This document shows, one piece after another, positions 44,916 to 53,957 of a stretch of DNA of 64,000 bases. Under the pieces are notes generated by a model that worked only from the letters and a program-made list of their open reading frames with translations, was not told the origin of the DNA and searched no databases. Both the position numbers and the translations under genes were made by a program. The DNA comes from Acidimicrobiia bacterium (GTDB lineage Bacteria > Acidobacteriota > Vicinamibacteria > Vicinamibacterales > CAVVIG01). How positions within the stretch are numbered: the stretch's first letter is position 1; every line of letters begins with the position of its first letter. The stretch spans positions 1 to 64,000 of the forward strand of contig VFZL01000009.1 of the NCBI GenBank assembly GCA_016871175.1. The letters are read 5' to 3'.

Positions 44916-46274
44916 CTAGGCGTCGAAGAGATGCTCCACCCTGCCGGTGCTATCGCCGACGCGTTCGACGGGCACGCCCAGCTTGCCAAGCATCGTGAAG
45001 TAAAGATTGGTCAGCGGCGTCTCCTTCGGGTATCGGAGGTGACGTCCGCCCGTCAGCGTTCCCGCGCCTCCACCAGCCAACAGAATCGGGAGATCGCGCG
45101 GATCGTGCAAGTTGCTGTCACCCATGCCACTGCCGTAGAGCAGCAGCGTCTGGTCCAGGAGTGTGCTGTCTCCATCCTGCGTGACATGCAGCCTCTCCAG
45201 GTAGTGCGCGAAGAGCTGAAGCTGGAACAGGTTGATGCGGCTCAGCTTCTCGAGCTTGGCCGGATCGTTCTGATGATGCGAGAGCGGATGGTGCGGATCC
45301 GGCACGCCGAGCTCGGGGAACGTGCGCGCGCTGAGCTCCTTGCCGATCATGAAGCTGATGACGCGCGTCATGTCGCTCTGATAGGCGAGCACCTGGAGGT
45401 CGAACATCAGCTTCGCGTAGTCCTCGAACCGGGTCGGGATGCTGCCCGACGGCGCATCAAAGGCCGGAAGCTCCCGCGTGCTCTGGGCCTCGGCCTTCTG
45501 GATGCGGCGCTCGACATCACGCACCGCCTCGAGGTACTCGGAGAGCTTGCGACGGTCACCCGGCCCGACCGTGCGCTTCAGATCCGCCACCTTCTCCGTG
45601 ACGGAATCGAGCAGGCTCCGATCTCTGCGCATCCGCGTGCGGCGAGCCACGGGATCAAGACCGGACGCATCGCCGAACAGCCGTTCGAACACGGCTCTCG
45701 GGTTGTTCTCCATCGGCAGCGGGGTCGTCGGACCTCGCCAGCACAGCGTGTTGACATAGGCGCAACTGAAGCCGACGTCGCACGCCCCCGCGAGGTCGGT
45801 GGACTCGAGGCCGAGCTCGAGCGACGCGAGCTGCGTCTCTTGGCCGAGATGTCGCGCCGCAATCTGGTCAATTGAGATACCGGCTCTGAAATCTGCGCCT
45901 TCGGTCGGCTTCGCGTGGACGCCCGTGAGAAACGCCGCGCCGATGCGCCCGTGACCACCGGCGGGCTCCCCCTGAAGCGCCAACGCGGGTGCGTTATCCA
46001 AACCGCTGATGACCACGATGCGATCGCGGAACGGGGCCAGTGCCTCCAGCGTCGGAGAAAGCTCGAGGGTGGTTCCCGCGTCGCGTGGCGTCCACCGGTT
46101 CATCACCGCGCCGTGCGGCACGTAGACAATCCCAAGTCGTCGCTTGCCGGCCGCGGCGGTCTTCTGGACCGCTACCAGCGCGGGCACCATGCCGTCGAGC
46201 AGCGGAAGCGCGATGGTCGCTCCAAGCCCGCGAAGCAGCGTGCGCCGTGGGAGGACCTTGCGGGTCACGATCAT
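44916..46274 (-). CDS. DUF1552 Tat-exported protein (copy 3)
   Basis: 452 residues. The Tat signal is LPRRTLLRGLGATIALPLLDG after MIVTRKV. Blocks GGHGRIGAAFLTGVHAKPTEG, DVGFSCAYVNTLCWRGPTTPLPM and LLYGSGMGDSNLHDP match copy 2. It overlaps the preceding DUF1592 stop by four bases. The overall colinearity with copy 2 suggests that the two pairs arose by tandem duplication of a whole pair. Confidence 0.9.
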   Translation of the reverse strand: MIVTRKVLPRRTLLRGLGATIALPLLDGMVPALVAVQKTAAAGKRRLGIVYVPHGAVMNRWTPRDAGTTLELSPTLEALAPFRDRIVVISGLDNAPALALQGEPAGGHGRIGAAFLTGVHAKPTEGADFRAGISIDQIAARHLGQETQLASLELGLESTDLAGACDVGFSCAYVNTLCWRGPTTPLPMENNPRAVFERLFGDASGLDPVARRTRMRRDRSLLDSVTEKVADLKRTVGPGDRRKLSEYLEAVRDVERRIQKAEAQSTRELPAFDAPSGSIPTRFEDYAKLMFDLQVLAYQSDMTRVISFMIGKELSARTFPELGVPDPHHPLSHHQNDPAKLEKLSRINLFQLQLFAHYLERLHVTQDGDSTLLDQTLLLYGSGMGDSNLHDPRDLPILLAGGGAGTLTGGRHLRYPKETPLTNLYFTMLGKLGVPVERVGDSTGRVEHLFDA

Positions 46275-48643
46275 GATGTCGGCTTCCTCATCTGAAACGG
46301 GGGACTCGACGCGATCGCGTTGATGATGGCAGACCACGTGTAGCCCTGCGCCTTCGCGTCGCGCACGATGGCACGCAGCGCTGGGCGGTCGTAGTACTCC
46401 ACCCCGCGGCCCAGAGCGTACGTCAACATCTTCTCAGCGACGATGCTCGCGAATTCGTCACGCCGCTCCAGCAGCAGCTTCCGAAGCGCCGCGGACCCAT
46501 CGAAGCGTGAGCCGTCAGGGAGGACACCGGAGGCATCGATGCGCGCGTGGTCTTCACCAACGTCGCGCCACTTGCCAATCGCATCGAAGTTCTCGAGGGC
46601 GAACCCGAGCGGATCCATGCGCGCGTGACAGCTCGCGCACACAGGGTTCGCCCGGTGCTGTTCCATTCGCCCCCGGACCGACTGCGGCGGACTGTCCTGG
46701 TCGTTGTCCTTCAACGCAGGTACGTTCGGCGGCGGCGCTGGCGGCGGCGCGCCGAGCACGTTTTCGAGGAGCCATTTTCCGCGCACGACCGGCGACGTCC
46801 GCGTCGCATAAGACGTCACCGTGAGCAGGCTGCCGTGCCCGAGCAGTCCTACACGCTCGGGACGATCGGACGTGTGGCGACGGAAATGGCTGCCGTACAC
46901 GCCCGCGATACCGTAGTGGCGAGCCAGACGTTCGTTGACGAAGGTGTAATTGGCGCTCAGCAGATCCACGACGCTGCGGTCTTCGCGCAACTGGCTTTCG
47001 ATGAAGAGCTCCGTCTCCCGTTGAAAGGCCTCGCGCAGGTCGTCGTCAAAGTCAGGGAACTCGGTCAGGTCCGGGGCGACCGCCCGCATGTTGCGCAGGT
47101 GAAGCCACTGCGCCGCGAAGTTGGTGACCAGCGTCCGCGACCGTTCGTCAGCCAGCATCCGCTGCACCTGGCGCGGCAGCACACCAGGGGCTCTCAGGCG
47201 ACCGCCGGCGGCCACCTCGATCAGCTCATCGTCGGGGATGCTGCTCCAGAGGAAGAACGACAACCGCGAGGCCAGCTCGAGGTCCGAGATGGGATGTGCC
47301 GCACCTCTGGTGCCAGCGGCAGGATCCCGCTCGACGCGGAAGAGGAACTCCGGATCGATCAGAATCCGCTCCAGCGCGGTCCGAATACCGACGTCGAACC
47401 CTTCGGCACGGCCGTCCTTGTAGAAGTCGAGGAGGGTCTGCACGTCGCGGTCGGTCGCCGGACGTCGATACGCGCGTCGCGCGATGGTCGAGAGGATCCG
47501 TGTTGCGCAGGACACGTCGTCCTTTGGGGCGGTCGGCCGGCAGACAAAGATCCGCTGACGACTCGGGGTGTCGCCAGCCCCCTGCGCATTGAGCGGGCCC
47601 TCGAGCTCGATGTTCGACACGCCGCTGGCGCGGAAGCTGATGTTCCCCACCGGCAACCGTCGCGGCATCACGCCTTCGGGAACGACGTGACGATTCACGA
47701 GCGAGACGCTCAGGGTGCGGGGGCCCGCTCTGGCTGAGAATCGCGTCTCGAGCACGGGATCGGGAGCGCCTTCGGTCGCGGGCTGACTCCCCGGCTTCAC
47801 GCGTGCCTGGCCCGTGGCGAATCGTGCAAGCCGCTCACCGTCCAGACGAACGTCCACCTGCTCCGCACTGCGAAGGGCAGCACCCTGCAAACGGATTCGA
47901 AGGACGTAGTCGGCATCGAGCGGAAACGTGTGCCGCAGCGCGAGACCGCCGCGCGTGCCGAACGGAGAGTCCTCGCCCACGCGATCGGACTGCGTCAGGA
48001 GTCGCGAGAGCGGGAACGTCTCGACGACCGGACGCATGGTCGGATCGCCGACCGCCTGGCGCGCGACCTTGCGCGCGGCGCGGAGATAACGGTCCATCAA
48101 GCCAGGTGACGTGCCGAGTGCGTCGGCATTGTTGTCGAAGCCGAATCCCTGGTCGTCTGTCGGCAGCAACTGACGGGCGTCGACGTCGAGCGCGAGCAGA
48201 TCACGAATCGCGTTCGTGTACTCACTGCGATTCAACCGATGGACCGCGGGGCGTCCCGGATTCGGATCGCGCCTTGACGTTTCGTCGAGCGTCGCCTCGA
48301 TCCACGAGGAAATTGCGAGCGTCTCGGTCTGACTGGGTCGAGGGGCTTGAGCGGGAGGCATCGCGCCGCTTCGCAGCTTCCGCGCGACCTTCTCCCACAG
48401 CTCCGCATGTCGCGGAACGTCACCGAGGTCAGCAGACTGCAGTGAAAGACCAGCCGTCCGAAGTTGATTGCTATGGCAGGCGACGCAATATCGATCGATG
48501 GCCGCACGAACAGTCGCCGACGACTGAGCGGTCGGCGAAGGCTCTCCCGCGGCGGCTGCCTCAACGCGGACCAACCCGCCAGGCGACGCGCCAAGCGTCG
48601 CGACCGCCACCGTGAGATGGACCAGCCAGGAGCCTCTCCGCAT
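46271..48643 (-). CDS. DUF1592-type dihaem exported protein (copy 3)
   Basis: 790 residues from ATG 48643, which begins the signal peptide MRRGSWLVHLTVAVATLGAS. Haem motifs are CVACH at residues 53-57 and CASCH near residue 685. Other landmarks are LNRSEYTNAIRDLLALDVD, SRLSFFLWSSIPDDELI, VGLLGHGSLLTVTSYATRTSP and the proline-rich APPPAPPPNVP that all three copies share. It is the first gene of the four-gene minus-strand operon. Its start faces the divergent barrel gene at 48745 across about 100 bases. Confidence 0.9.
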   Translation of the reverse strand: MRRGSWLVHLTVAVATLGASPGGLVRVEAAAAGEPSPTAQSSATVRAAIDRYCVACHSNQLRTAGLSLQSADLGDVPRHAELWEKVARKLRSGAMPPAQAPRPSQTETLAISSWIEATLDETSRRDPNPGRPAVHRLNRSEYTNAIRDLLALDVDARQLLPTDDQGFGFDNNADALGTSPGLMDRYLRAARKVARQAVGDPTMRPVVETFPLSRLLTQSDRVGEDSPFGTRGGLALRHTFPLDADYVLRIRLQGAALRSAEQVDVRLDGERLARFATGQARVKPGSQPATEGAPDPVLETRFSARAGPRTLSVSLVNRHVVPEGVMPRRLPVGNISFRASGVSNIELEGPLNAQGAGDTPSRQRIFVCRPTAPKDDVSCATRILSTIARRAYRRPATDRDVQTLLDFYKDGRAEGFDVGIRTALERILIDPEFLFRVERDPAAGTRGAAHPISDLELASRLSFFLWSSIPDDELIEVAAGGRLRAPGVLPRQVQRMLADERSRTLVTNFAAQWLHLRNMRAVAPDLTEFPDFDDDLREAFQRETELFIESQLREDRSVVDLLSANYTFVNERLARHYGIAGVYGSHFRRHTSDRPERVGLLGHGSLLTVTSYATRTSPVVRGKWLLENVLGAPPPAPPPNVPALKDNDQDSPPQSVRGRMEQHRANPVCASCHARMDPLGFALENFDAIGKWRDVGEDHARIDASGVLPDGSRFDGSAALRKLLLERRDEFASIVAEKMLTYALGRGVEYYDRPALRAIVRDAKAQGYTWSAIINAIASSPPFQMRKPTS

Positions 48644-48700
48644 CGAAGGTCGAGATCTCAACAGCAAATCGTATCCAGCCCCGGCTTGGGCGAGTGGGTC

Positions 48701-48718
48701 GAATTGTCGTGAATTGTC
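48701..48718. promoter_or_regulatory. 10-bp-phased direct repeat in a divergent promoter region
   Basis: GAATTGTC occurs at 48701-48708 and again at 48711-48718, on the same face of the helix. It lies between the DUF1592 copy 3 operon (minus) and the barrel/ABC operon (plus) and shares the TGTCG-N5-TGTC pattern with the 35026 site. It could control either direction. Confidence 0.45.
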
Positions 48719-48744
48719 TCCGCTGGCGCCGCCGGTGCCCTCCA

Positions 48745-49965
48745 ATGCCTGGTGTATCGTTGGATCGCGTGAAACGGCAGGAATCCCTCCACCTTGCGTG
48801 GTCTCTCCTGCTGTTCGTGGCGCTCGCGACCCCGCCGGTCTCGCCTGCGTACGCCCAGCACATCGACGTCCAAGGGCAACTGTCAGCGTGGTCCGTCGTC
48901 AACGCCCAGGACAGTGGCGCTTCGACGGCCGGGATCCGTTACTTGCCTCTGATCGCGTTGGACAAGCCACTGGCGAACGAGCGAAGCCTCGACCTCGAGC
49001 TGTCACCGAACCTCTTCGCGACGGCCCCGTTCGACTCGTCGACCGGTCTCACTCGCGTCGCGCGCGCACGGCCGTATCGTGCCTGGGTGCGATTCAAGGC
49101 GTCGCGCTACGAGGGTCGGGTCGGCCTTCAGAAGATCAACTTCGGGTCGGCCACGCTCCTGCGACCGCTGATGTGGTTCGACACGGTCGATCCACGCGAT
49201 CCGCTGCAGATCACCGATGGCGTGTACGCGGGACTCTTCCGATCCTACTTCCCTAACAAGGCGACGGTCTGGGCGTGGGGGCTCTTCGGAAACACATCGC
49301 TCAAGGGCTGGGAAGCAGACGGCACTCGCACGGGACGGCCAGAGGTCGGCGGGCGCTTGGAGTTACCCGTTCCACGAGGACAGCTCGCTGTCACGACGCA
49401 TCACCGAGACGTTGATTTCAGCCGCGGGCCGCAGGCGATGGTGTCCATCGGTCCGGCGTTCACGGCCGAGCATCGCTACGCGCTCGACGGGAAGTGGGAT
49501 GTCGGCGTCGGCGTCTGGTTCGAAGGGTCGTTGACACACCAGTCCGCGCGCGGCCTCGAGCAGCCCGCTCAGCGCGCGCTCAATGTCGGTACGGACTACA
49601 CCTTCGACATCGGAAACGGCTTGTACGCGCTCGGCGAGTTCTTTCTGCTCGAGCGCGCCGCACGTCCGCTCGGCCCCGGCGAGGGACCGCGGATCGTGGC
49701 GACACTGCTGCGCTATCCACTCGGCCTGCTCGACTCGGTCTCAGGAATCGTCTACGTGGACACCGCGACCGGCGACGCGTACCGCTTCGTCAGCTGGCAG
49801 CGGACCTACGACCGCTGGCAGTTCTACGTGATGGGCTTCTGGAATCCGCAACAGGCCATCGTTCAGCCGGGGGTCGGGGGCCGATCGCTCGGTCGCAGCC
49901 CTCTGGCCGGCACAGGCGGCCAGGTGATGGCGGTGTTCAACCACCGCTGGCGGCGCCAGTGGTAG
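48745..49965 (+). CDS. Outer-membrane beta-barrel protein next to ABC exporter genes
   Basis: About 406 residues from ATG 48745; a GTG at 48769 (MKRQESLHLAWSLLLFVALA if used) would start right at the signal peptide, which ends near PAYAQ. The body has alternating hydrophobic and aromatic strands, e.g. GLQKINFGSATLLRPLMWFDTVDP, and ends in Trp, both typical of outer-membrane barrels. I recognise no specific family. It is followed 37 bases later by ABC transporter genes, suggesting that it is the outer-membrane partner of that system. Confidence 0.7.
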   Translation: MPGVSLDRVKRQESLHLAWSLLLFVALATPPVSPAYAQHIDVQGQLSAWSVVNAQDSGASTAGIRYLPLIALDKPLANERSLDLELSPNLFATAPFDSSTGLTRVARARPYRAWVRFKASRYEGRVGLQKINFGSATLLRPLMWFDTVDPRDPLQITDGVYAGLFRSYFPNKATVWAWGLFGNTSLKGWEADGTRTGRPEVGGRLELPVPRGQLAVTTHHRDVDFSRGPQAMVSIGPAFTAEHRYALDGKWDVGVGVWFEGSLTHQSARGLEQPAQRALNVGTDYTFDIGNGLYALGEFFLLERAARPLGPGEGPRIVATLLRYPLGLLDSVSGIVYVDTATGDAYRFVSWQRTYDRWQFYVMGFWNPQQAIVQPGVGGRSLGRSPLAGTGGQVMAVFNHRWRRQW

Positions 49966-50002
49966 CGGTGCTACGCTGCGCGGCAGCGTGCGAGCTGCGC
50001 CT

Positions 50003-50737
50003 ATGACCACACCCTCGGAGTCTCCTCTCATCCGCACGCGAGATCTCGTCAAGGCCTATCCGATGGAACAGGGGCGGCTCGTCGCGCTCAACCGCGTCAA
50101 CCTGACGTTCGAGAAAGGCGAGTTCGCAGGACTCGTCGGCCCGAGCGGTTCAGGCAAGACGACGCTCTTGAATATCGTGGGCTCGCTCGACCAACCGACG
50201 GAGGGGAGCGCAGAAGTCTTGGGTCACCGCATCGAGACGCTCTCGCACGCTGAGGCGGCCGAGCTGCGAAGCCGCCACATCGGCTTCATCTTCCAAACGC
50301 ACAACCTCTTTCCTGTCTATACCGTCTTCGAGAACGTCGAGTTTCCGTTGCTCGTCCTAGGCATGCCTGCCGCCCTGCGAACGCAGGCGGTCCGCGATGC
50401 ACTCGACTGGGTGAAGTTGGGCGACCGCGCCAACTCCAAGCCAGCCCAGCTCTCCGGTGGCCAAAGTCAGCGCGTCGCCATCGCACGCGCCATCGTCAAG
50501 CGGCCGGCGCTGGTGCTGGCGGACGAGCCGACCGCGAACCTGGATGCCGAAAACTCGCGCCGCATCCTCGAGACGATGGTCCAGTTGAATCGCGATCTCC
50601 AGACTACGTTCTTGTTCGCGACCCATGATGACAAGGTCATTCGCCATCTGCGACGCACCATCCGGTTGAATGACGGGAGCGTCGTGGCCGACACGTCCAC
50701 GGAGCCGACACCACAGCTGGCGGGGTACCGGCCCTAG
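50003..50737 (+). CDS. ABC transporter ATPase, LolD/MacB type
   Basis: A 244-residue ATPase with Walker A GPSGSGKT (about residues 43-50), Q-loop FIFQTHNLFPVYT, signature LSGGQSQRVAIARAI, Walker B LVLADEPTANLD and the H-loop ATHD. This subfamily powers mechanotransmission permeases such as LolCDE, MacB and FtsX, which work on periplasmic or lipoprotein substrates rather than forming a pore. The ATG at 50003 is chosen; it begins the normal N-terminus. Two permease genes follow immediately. Confidence 0.94.
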   Translation: MTTPSESPLIRTRDLVKAYPMEQGRLVALNRVNLTFEKGEFAGLVGPSGSGKTTLLNIVGSLDQPTEGSAEVLGHRIETLSHAEAAELRSRHIGFIFQTHNLFPVYTVFENVEFPLLVLGMPAALRTQAVRDALDWVKLGDRANSKPAQLSGGQSQRVAIARAIVKRPALVLADEPTANLDAENSRRILETMVQLNRDLQTTFLFATHDDKVIRHLRRTIRLNDGSVVADTSTEPTPQLAGYRP

Positions 50738-50747
50738 GAAGGTAACC

Positions 50748-51923
50748 ATGCTGACGCTCAAGCTCGCCGTGCGGAATCTGCTCGGGGGCGGCATGAAGAC
50801 CTGGCTGCGGGTCGGCGTCCTGTCGCTGTCGTTCATCACGATCATCGCGATGCAGGGACTCTACCAGGGCATGTACGGTCAGGCGACCGAAGCGAGCGTC
50901 TCGACCGAGCTCGGTGGCGGCCAGTACTGGCATCTGCGGTACGACCCGCTCGATCTGCTCAGCCTTCCTGATGCCCACCAAACGCTCCCTGAAGGCCTGA
51001 GCGGCCTCGTCGCGAGCGGCGCCGCTACGCCCATTCTCGTGGTGCAGGGGTTCCTGTACACAGGCGGCGACCTCCAGCCGATCCTGATGAAAGGCATTGA
51101 CCCCGCGCAACGCGTGCTGTCGATTCCGTCATCGGCGCTCGCGGACGCGGCGGGCTCGTCGCCACCCGTGCTCATCGGCAGCCGGATGGCGCGCGACAGC
51201 GGGTTGAGGGTCGGCGACACCGTCACCATCCGCTGGCGTGACGCGCGTGGAACATTCGATGCCACCGAGGTCCAGGTCGCGCACATCATGAGCACCACCG
51301 TGATGACAGTAGACAGCGGTCAGATGTGGCTCCCGCTCGCGGCGCTACAGAAGATGGCGCGCATGGAAGGCGAGGCGACGCTCGTCGTCCTGGCGCGAGA
51401 CGCGAGACCAATCGCGGCCTCCGGAGAGTGGCTGCACAAGGATCTCGATTTCCTTCTGAGCGACTTGAACGCGATGGTGCGGACGAAGATGATCGGCGGC
51501 TCGGTCGCGTATCTGATCCTCCTGTTCCTCGCGATGCTCGCGATCCTCGACACGCAGATTCTGTCGATATTCCACCGCCGTAAGGAGATCGGCACGCTGA
51601 TGGCGCTCGGCGTGACTCGAGGCGGAGTGATTCGGCTGTTCACCGTGGAAGGCGCGCTGAACGCGGTGCTCGCGGCCGTGGCCGGCGCCGTCTACGCGAC
51701 ACCGCTGCTGTTCCTGCTCGCGCGAGCCGGCATCCCGATGCCTGCGGCGATCGAGAGCAGCGGATACTCGCTTGGAGAACGGCTCTATCCCACATACAGC
51801 GCAGCCCTGGTGTTCGGGACGACAGTGCTGGTCTTGGTCGTCACAACCGTGGTCAGCTACATGCCGACACGGAGGATCGCGCGGCTGAAGTCGACCGACG
51901 CGCTTCGCGGACGGCTGACATGA
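50748..51923 (+). CDS. FtsX/MacB-like ABC permease (first)
   Basis: 391 residues. One helix at about residues 22-42 precedes a periplasmic domain of roughly 220 residues. Three C-terminal helices follow, near 275-300, 325-350 and 360-385. IFHRRKEIGTLMALGVTRGGVIRLFTVEG is the FtsX-family coupling motif. The start is ATG 50748 with an AGGAAGG ribosome-binding site 4-5 bases upstream. Its stop overlaps the next permease by four bases. It likely forms a heterodimer with the second permease. Confidence 0.9.
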   Translation: MLTLKLAVRNLLGGGMKTWLRVGVLSLSFITIIAMQGLYQGMYGQATEASVSTELGGGQYWHLRYDPLDLLSLPDAHQTLPEGLSGLVASGAATPILVVQGFLYTGGDLQPILMKGIDPAQRVLSIPSSALADAAGSSPPVLIGSRMARDSGLRVGDTVTIRWRDARGTFDATEVQVAHIMSTTVMTVDSGQMWLPLAALQKMARMEGEATLVVLARDARPIAASGEWLHKDLDFLLSDLNAMVRTKMIGGSVAYLILLFLAMLAILDTQILSIFHRRKEIGTLMALGVTRGGVIRLFTVEGALNAVLAAVAGAVYATPLLFLLARAGIPMPAAIESSGYSLGERLYPTYSAALVFGTTVLVLVVTTVVSYMPTRRIARLKSTDALRGRLT

Positions 51924-53194
51924 TCCGCTTCCTGGCGAAAGGGCTCTGGCGAGATCCCACGCGGAGCCTCTTCCCGTTTCTCACTGTGACCACTGGTGCG
52001 ATGGTCACGGTGCTGATGCAGACATACCTCGCTGGGATCTCGTCGAACTTGAGCTGGTCTTCTGCGCGCTTCAGCAGCGGACACGTCAAGGTGATCTCAC
52101 GAGCCGCCGCGAAGGCCGGCGATCGGGCGTCCAATGAGCTCGCGCTGGCTGGCGTCAACCAACTCCTCGAGGGGCTTCGTCGCGACGCGCCCGATCTGGC
52201 GTGGGCGCCGCGGATCCGGTTTGGCGGTCTGATCGACGTGCCCGACGACCAGGGGCTCACGAAAGCACAAGCACCAGTCGCCGGCCTCGGCGTCGAGCTC
52301 ATTCGCGCCGACGCACCCGATCGACCTGTGCTGGCCCTCGAATCGGCCATCGTCCGCGGCCGTGCGCCGGTCGCGCCGGGCGAGGCGCTCATCAGCGAGG
52401 ACCTCGCTCGGCATCTCAACATTGGGCCTGGCGCCAAAGCGACATTGATCGGATCGACCATGCACGGGGCGATGGCAACAGCGAACTTCACGATCGCTGG
52501 GACGCTCCGCTTCGGCGTGCGCGCGATGGATCGGGGCACCATGGTGGCGGACATCCGAGACATCCAGCGCGCCCTCGAGATGGATGACGCGGCCGGAGAG
52601 TTACTCGGGTTCTATCCAGACACGCTCTACCGCCGGGCGGCCGCTGAGAGCACCGCCGACAGCTTCAACGCTCGTCACGCCCGGGACGCCGACGAATTCG
52701 GCCCGACGATGGTCGCGATGAGCCGGCTCCCCGGCATCGTCGAGTTCCTTGACCTCACCGATCGGGTCTCCGTCGGGATCGTCGCCGCGTTCACGTTCGT
52801 CATGTCGATCGTGTTGTGGAATGCCGGTCTGATTGGCACGTTGCGGCGATATGGCGAGATCGGCGTCCGCCTGGCGTTCGGCGAGGACAAGGGTCGACTG
52901 TACCGAGCGATGCTCCTCGAGTCGCTCCTCATTGGACTCGTGGGATCCGTGGTCGGGACGCTGCTCGCGCTCGGTCCGGCGTACTGGCTTCAATCACGCG
53001 GATGGGACATCGGCTACATGATGCAGAACGCCTCGCTCATGATTCAGACCGTGATACGGGCACAGATCACACCAGCCACCTTCGTCATCGGCTTTCTCCC
53101 GGGACTTCTGGCCACGGGCATCGGCACGGCCGTGTCGGGCAGGGGCATCTACAATCGCCAAACGGCCTCATTGATGAAGGAGCTGGAGGTATGA
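51920..53194 (+). CDS. FtsX/MacB-like ABC permease (second)
   Basis: 424 residues, with the same topology as the first permease: one N-terminal helix, a large periplasmic domain, three C-terminal helices. The coupling motif is LIGTLRRYGEIGVRLAFGEDKGRLYRAMLLES at about residues 300-330. The GTPDTLYRR-like segment of the periplasmic domain is not a known motif. Its stop overlaps the start of the LolA-like gene by four bases, so the operon is tightly coupled. Confidence 0.9.
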   Translation: MIRFLAKGLWRDPTRSLFPFLTVTTGAMVTVLMQTYLAGISSNLSWSSARFSSGHVKVISRAAAKAGDRASNELALAGVNQLLEGLRRDAPDLAWAPRIRFGGLIDVPDDQGLTKAQAPVAGLGVELIRADAPDRPVLALESAIVRGRAPVAPGEALISEDLARHLNIGPGAKATLIGSTMHGAMATANFTIAGTLRFGVRAMDRGTMVADIRDIQRALEMDDAAGELLGFYPDTLYRRAAAESTADSFNARHARDADEFGPTMVAMSRLPGIVEFLDLTDRVSVGIVAAFTFVMSIVLWNAGLIGTLRRYGEIGVRLAFGEDKGRLYRAMLLESLLIGLVGSVVGTLLALGPAYWLQSRGWDIGYMMQNASLMIQTVIRAQITPATFVIGFLPGLLATGIGTAVSGRGIYNRQTASLMKELEV

Positions 53195-53943
53195 GGACCT
53201 TCGTGGCGGCACTCGTGACGATATTCGTCACCTCGCCCGCACCGACCGCGCTCGCCCAGACGCCTTCCGGTGAGGCGATTGTCGCCAGGGTGGACGCCAA
53301 CCAGTCGGCCGAGAGCCGCATCACCGTGTGGGAAATGACCATCCGAGGACGGCGGGGCAGCCGGACGATGAAGGCGAAATCGTGGGTGCAGGGGACCCAA
53401 AGAGCCTTCACGGAGTATCTCGAGCCCGCGCGCGACGCCGGCACGAAGATGCTCAAGCTCGCCGGCCAACTCTGGACCTTCACACCCTCGACGGACCGAA
53501 CGATTCAGATCGCCGGCCACATGCTTCGCCAGTCTGTCATGGGGTCGGACATGTCGTACGAGGATCTCATGGAGAATCCGAAGCTCCAGCACCTGTATAC
53601 CGCCACGGTCGCCGGCGAAGAGCGGATCCTGGAGCGGCTCTGCTGGGTGGTGCAACTCACAGCAAAGCCGGGCGCCGATCCCGCGTATCATGCACGGAAG
53701 CTGTGGGTCGACCGCGAGCGCTACCTCGTGCTCAAAGAGGAGCGGTTCGCGACGAGTGGCAAGCTCTTGAAGGTGGCTGAGGTCACGAAGGTCACCCAAG
53801 TGCATCAGCGCTGGGTAGCGGAGCGATCCATCTTCAAAGATGCGCTGAAAGGCGATGGCGGCACGGAGTTCGTCGTGTCGTCGACGGAGTTCGATGCGAA
53901 GATTCCGGAGGCGCTCTTTTCACAGGCCTCGTTGAGGAAGTAA
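53191..53943 (+). CDS. LolA-like outer-membrane lipoprotein-sorting protein
   Basis: 250 residues. The signal peptide is MRTFVAALVTIFVTSPAPTALAQ. The rest matches the LolA-like family (PF17131, by recollection): SAESRITVWEMTIRGRRGSRTM, LDPARDAGTKML-type strand, SDMSYEDLMENPKL and LWVDRERYLVLKEE. It is a half-barrel that should carry a hydrophobic ligand, perhaps a lipid or lipoprotein acyl chain, across the periplasm. With the ABC permeases and the barrel it suggests an envelope-trafficking route, cargo unknown. Confidence 0.88.
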   Translation: MRTFVAALVTIFVTSPAPTALAQTPSGEAIVARVDANQSAESRITVWEMTIRGRRGSRTMKAKSWVQGTQRAFTEYLEPARDAGTKMLKLAGQLWTFTPSTDRTIQIAGHMLRQSVMGSDMSYEDLMENPKLQHLYTATVAGEERILERLCWVVQLTAKPGADPAYHARKLWVDRERYLVLKEERFATSGKLLKVAEVTKVTQVHQRWVAERSIFKDALKGDGGTEFVVSSTEFDAKIPEALFSQASLRK

Positions 53944-53957
53944 CCGAGGGGACGGTC

